NCBI GenBank assembly: GCA_024742765.1
Contig: JANSXT010000006.1
Location: forward strand, 1 to 64,000
DNA length: 64,000 bases
Direction of reading: 5' to 3'
Origin: Phyllobacteriaceae bacterium
GTDB lineage: Bacteria > Pseudomonadota > Alphaproteobacteria > Rhizobiales > Rhizobiaceae
Below the pieces are notes generated by a model, which did no database searches, was not told the DNA's origin, and saw only the letters and a program-made list of their open reading frames with translations. This document shows, piece by piece, positions 63,174 to 64,000 of the stretch. Every line of letters starts with the position of its first letter. Position 1 is the stretch's first letter. The position numbers and the translations under genes are program-made.

Positions 63174-63485
63174 TTGGCTGACCGGATCATCGTCTATTGG
63201 CGCGACATCCCCGCCCAGGTGATTGTCAAGAAACGGCGCGACGCCGCAAAGCGCGAACTGTCGCTGCGCTTCACCGAGGCGATCGACATGTGCGCCATGC
63301 GCGTCGGCGCAAGGGACAGCGACGCCTATCTCGCCGAGTGGCGCAAGGGCGAGCCCGAAACGGTCAGCGACGATCTGGAAGCCGAGGCCGACAAGGCGGC
63401 CCGGACCCTTGAAGACGACTATACGCCCGAACGCCTGAAGGCCCTGATCAAGGCCGAGGGCTTCGAGACCAGCAACGCCGCATAG
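63174..63485 (+). CDS. 'Virulence factor' family small protein
   Basis: A 103-residue protein (IIVYWRDIPAQVIVKKRRDAAKRELSLRF; DAYLAEWRKGEPETVSDD). It matches the small family labelled 'virulence factor' (Virulence_fact) in alphaproteobacterial genomes, usually directly before a metF-like gene and next to MttB/corrinoid genes. Starts at TTG 63174 with AAAGGAA upstream. The name is historical; a role with the neighbouring one-carbon enzymes is more likely. Confidence 0.85.
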   Translation: MADRIIVYWRDIPAQVIVKKRRDAAKRELSLRFTEAIDMCAMRVGARDSDAYLAEWRKGEPETVSDDLEAEADKAARTLEDDYTPERLKALIKAEGFETSNAA

Positions 63486-63506
63486 CAGCACAACGGAACC
63501 GGTGCC

Positions 63507-64000
63507 ATGACACAGCCGCGCATACCCGCCTCGATCGAGGTCGCTCCCAAACAGGCCATCGAATCGGCCGATCTGCCCGGCCTGTTTCCGCCCGGCACGC
63601 GCGTCTACATCACCGATGTCGGCTCCGACCCCGCGCCCGTCCTCGTCCGCGCGGCGCGCCGCGTCCGCGATCTCGGCTATGTGCCCGTGCCGCATTTCGC
63701 ATCGCGCCGGCTGACGACGCGCACCGCGCTTGAAGAGCGCGTCAAGGCGACCGTCGCCGAAGCGGGGGTGACCGACATTCTGGTGATCGGCGGCGGGCTG
63801 GAAAAACCGGCCGGCGACTTCACCTCGACCATGGAAGTGCTGGAAACCGGTTTCTTCGACGCCAACGGCATCACCGATATCGGCATTGCCGGCCACCCGG
63901 AAGGCTCGCCCGATTTCAACGAGCAGGTGGCGCTCGAAGCGCTGCGCCTCAAAAAGAATTTCGGCGAACGCACCGGCGCGCGGATGCGCATCGTCACCCA
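63507..64000 (+). CDS. Methylenetetrahydrofolate reductase-like protein (N-terminal part)
   Basis: The gene runs off the right end; 164 residues are visible. They show MetF-fold blocks VYITDVGSDPAPVLVRAARRVRDLGYVPVPHFASRRL, TDILVIGGG and DIGIAGHPEGSPDFN. The enzyme would interconvert 5-methyl- and 5,10-methylene-tetrahydrofolate, which fits a pathway that takes methyl groups from the corrinoid protein toward oxidation. It follows the 'virulence factor' gene by 21 bases. Confidence 0.88.
   Translation, partial: MTQPRIPASIEVAPKQAIESADLPGLFPPGTRVYITDVGSDPAPVLVRAARRVRDLGYVPVPHFASRRLTTRTALEERVKATVAEAGVTDILVIGGGLEKPAGDFTSTMEVLETGFFDANGITDIGIAGHPEGSPDFNEQVALEALRLKKNFGERTGARMRIVT

Overview
The window looks like chromosomal DNA of a GC-rich alphaproteobacterium of the Hyphomicrobiales (Rhizobiales) type. 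The best marker is the acpXL-fabF2XL-fabF1XL-adh-lpxXL operon (3.7-8.6 kb), which makes and attaches the very-long-chain fatty acid of rhizobial lipid A. ScpA-type methylmalonyl-CoA mutase, cobN/cobW-type cobalamin genes and CTAACG-type promoters fit the same group. I cannot name a genus from the sequence alone.

Layout. 0-9 kb: tail of an exonuclease, B12-dependent scpA, kdgK, the lipid A operon and an L,D-transpeptidase. 9-19.3 kb: an M20 peptidase and a Dpp-type peptide ABC transporter. Its binding-protein gene is separated from the permease and ATPase genes by an inserted tetR/redoxin/SDR module, a palindrome-rich spacer and a lipoprotein gene. 19.4-25.4 kb and 31.5-48.9 kb: a large cobalamin locus in two blocks (cobD-cobC-cobB-cobA / cbiD-cobK, then cobM-cbiG/cobJ-cobI-cobL-cobH-cbiX, cobO-cobN-cobW-cobU and cobQ). 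A canonical B12 riboswitch precedes cobU-cobW-cobN-cobO. A different structured leader precedes the cbiX operon. Between the blocks lie an ArsR-controlled SRPBCC/GFA/VOC cluster (25.5-28.8 kb) and a two-gene terpenoid cassette (29.1-31.1 kb).

49-56 kb: a DUF922 lipoprotein, a phasin-like gene behind a perfect palindrome, a class III aminotransferase, a DUF900 lipoprotein, and a solitary AT-richer gene for a very probable PD-(D/E)xK plus PIN double nuclease (candidate defence gene). 56.6-64 kb: a corrinoid-dependent methyl-transfer and one-carbon locus (MttB-family methyltransferase, corrinoid protein, DUF1638, formyltransferase-like protein, 'virulence factor' family protein, start of metF) with AlaE, a GtrA-fused glycosyltransferase and ExoD interspersed.

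How it fits together: the cobalamin made by the central locus would serve ScpA at the left end and the MttB/corrinoid system at the right end. The corrin genes mix anaerobic-type enzymes (CbiX, CbiD, CbiG) with the aerobic-type late chelatase subunit CobN, and no cobG/cobZ or cobF is present in the window.

The most notable items are: the terpene cyclase plus short-chain cis-prenyltransferase cassette, bordered by a duplicated 3' end of cobM; the double nuclease; the structured, RBS-sequestering leader of the cbiX operon; and palindromic repeats inserted in frame inside cobN and cobB.
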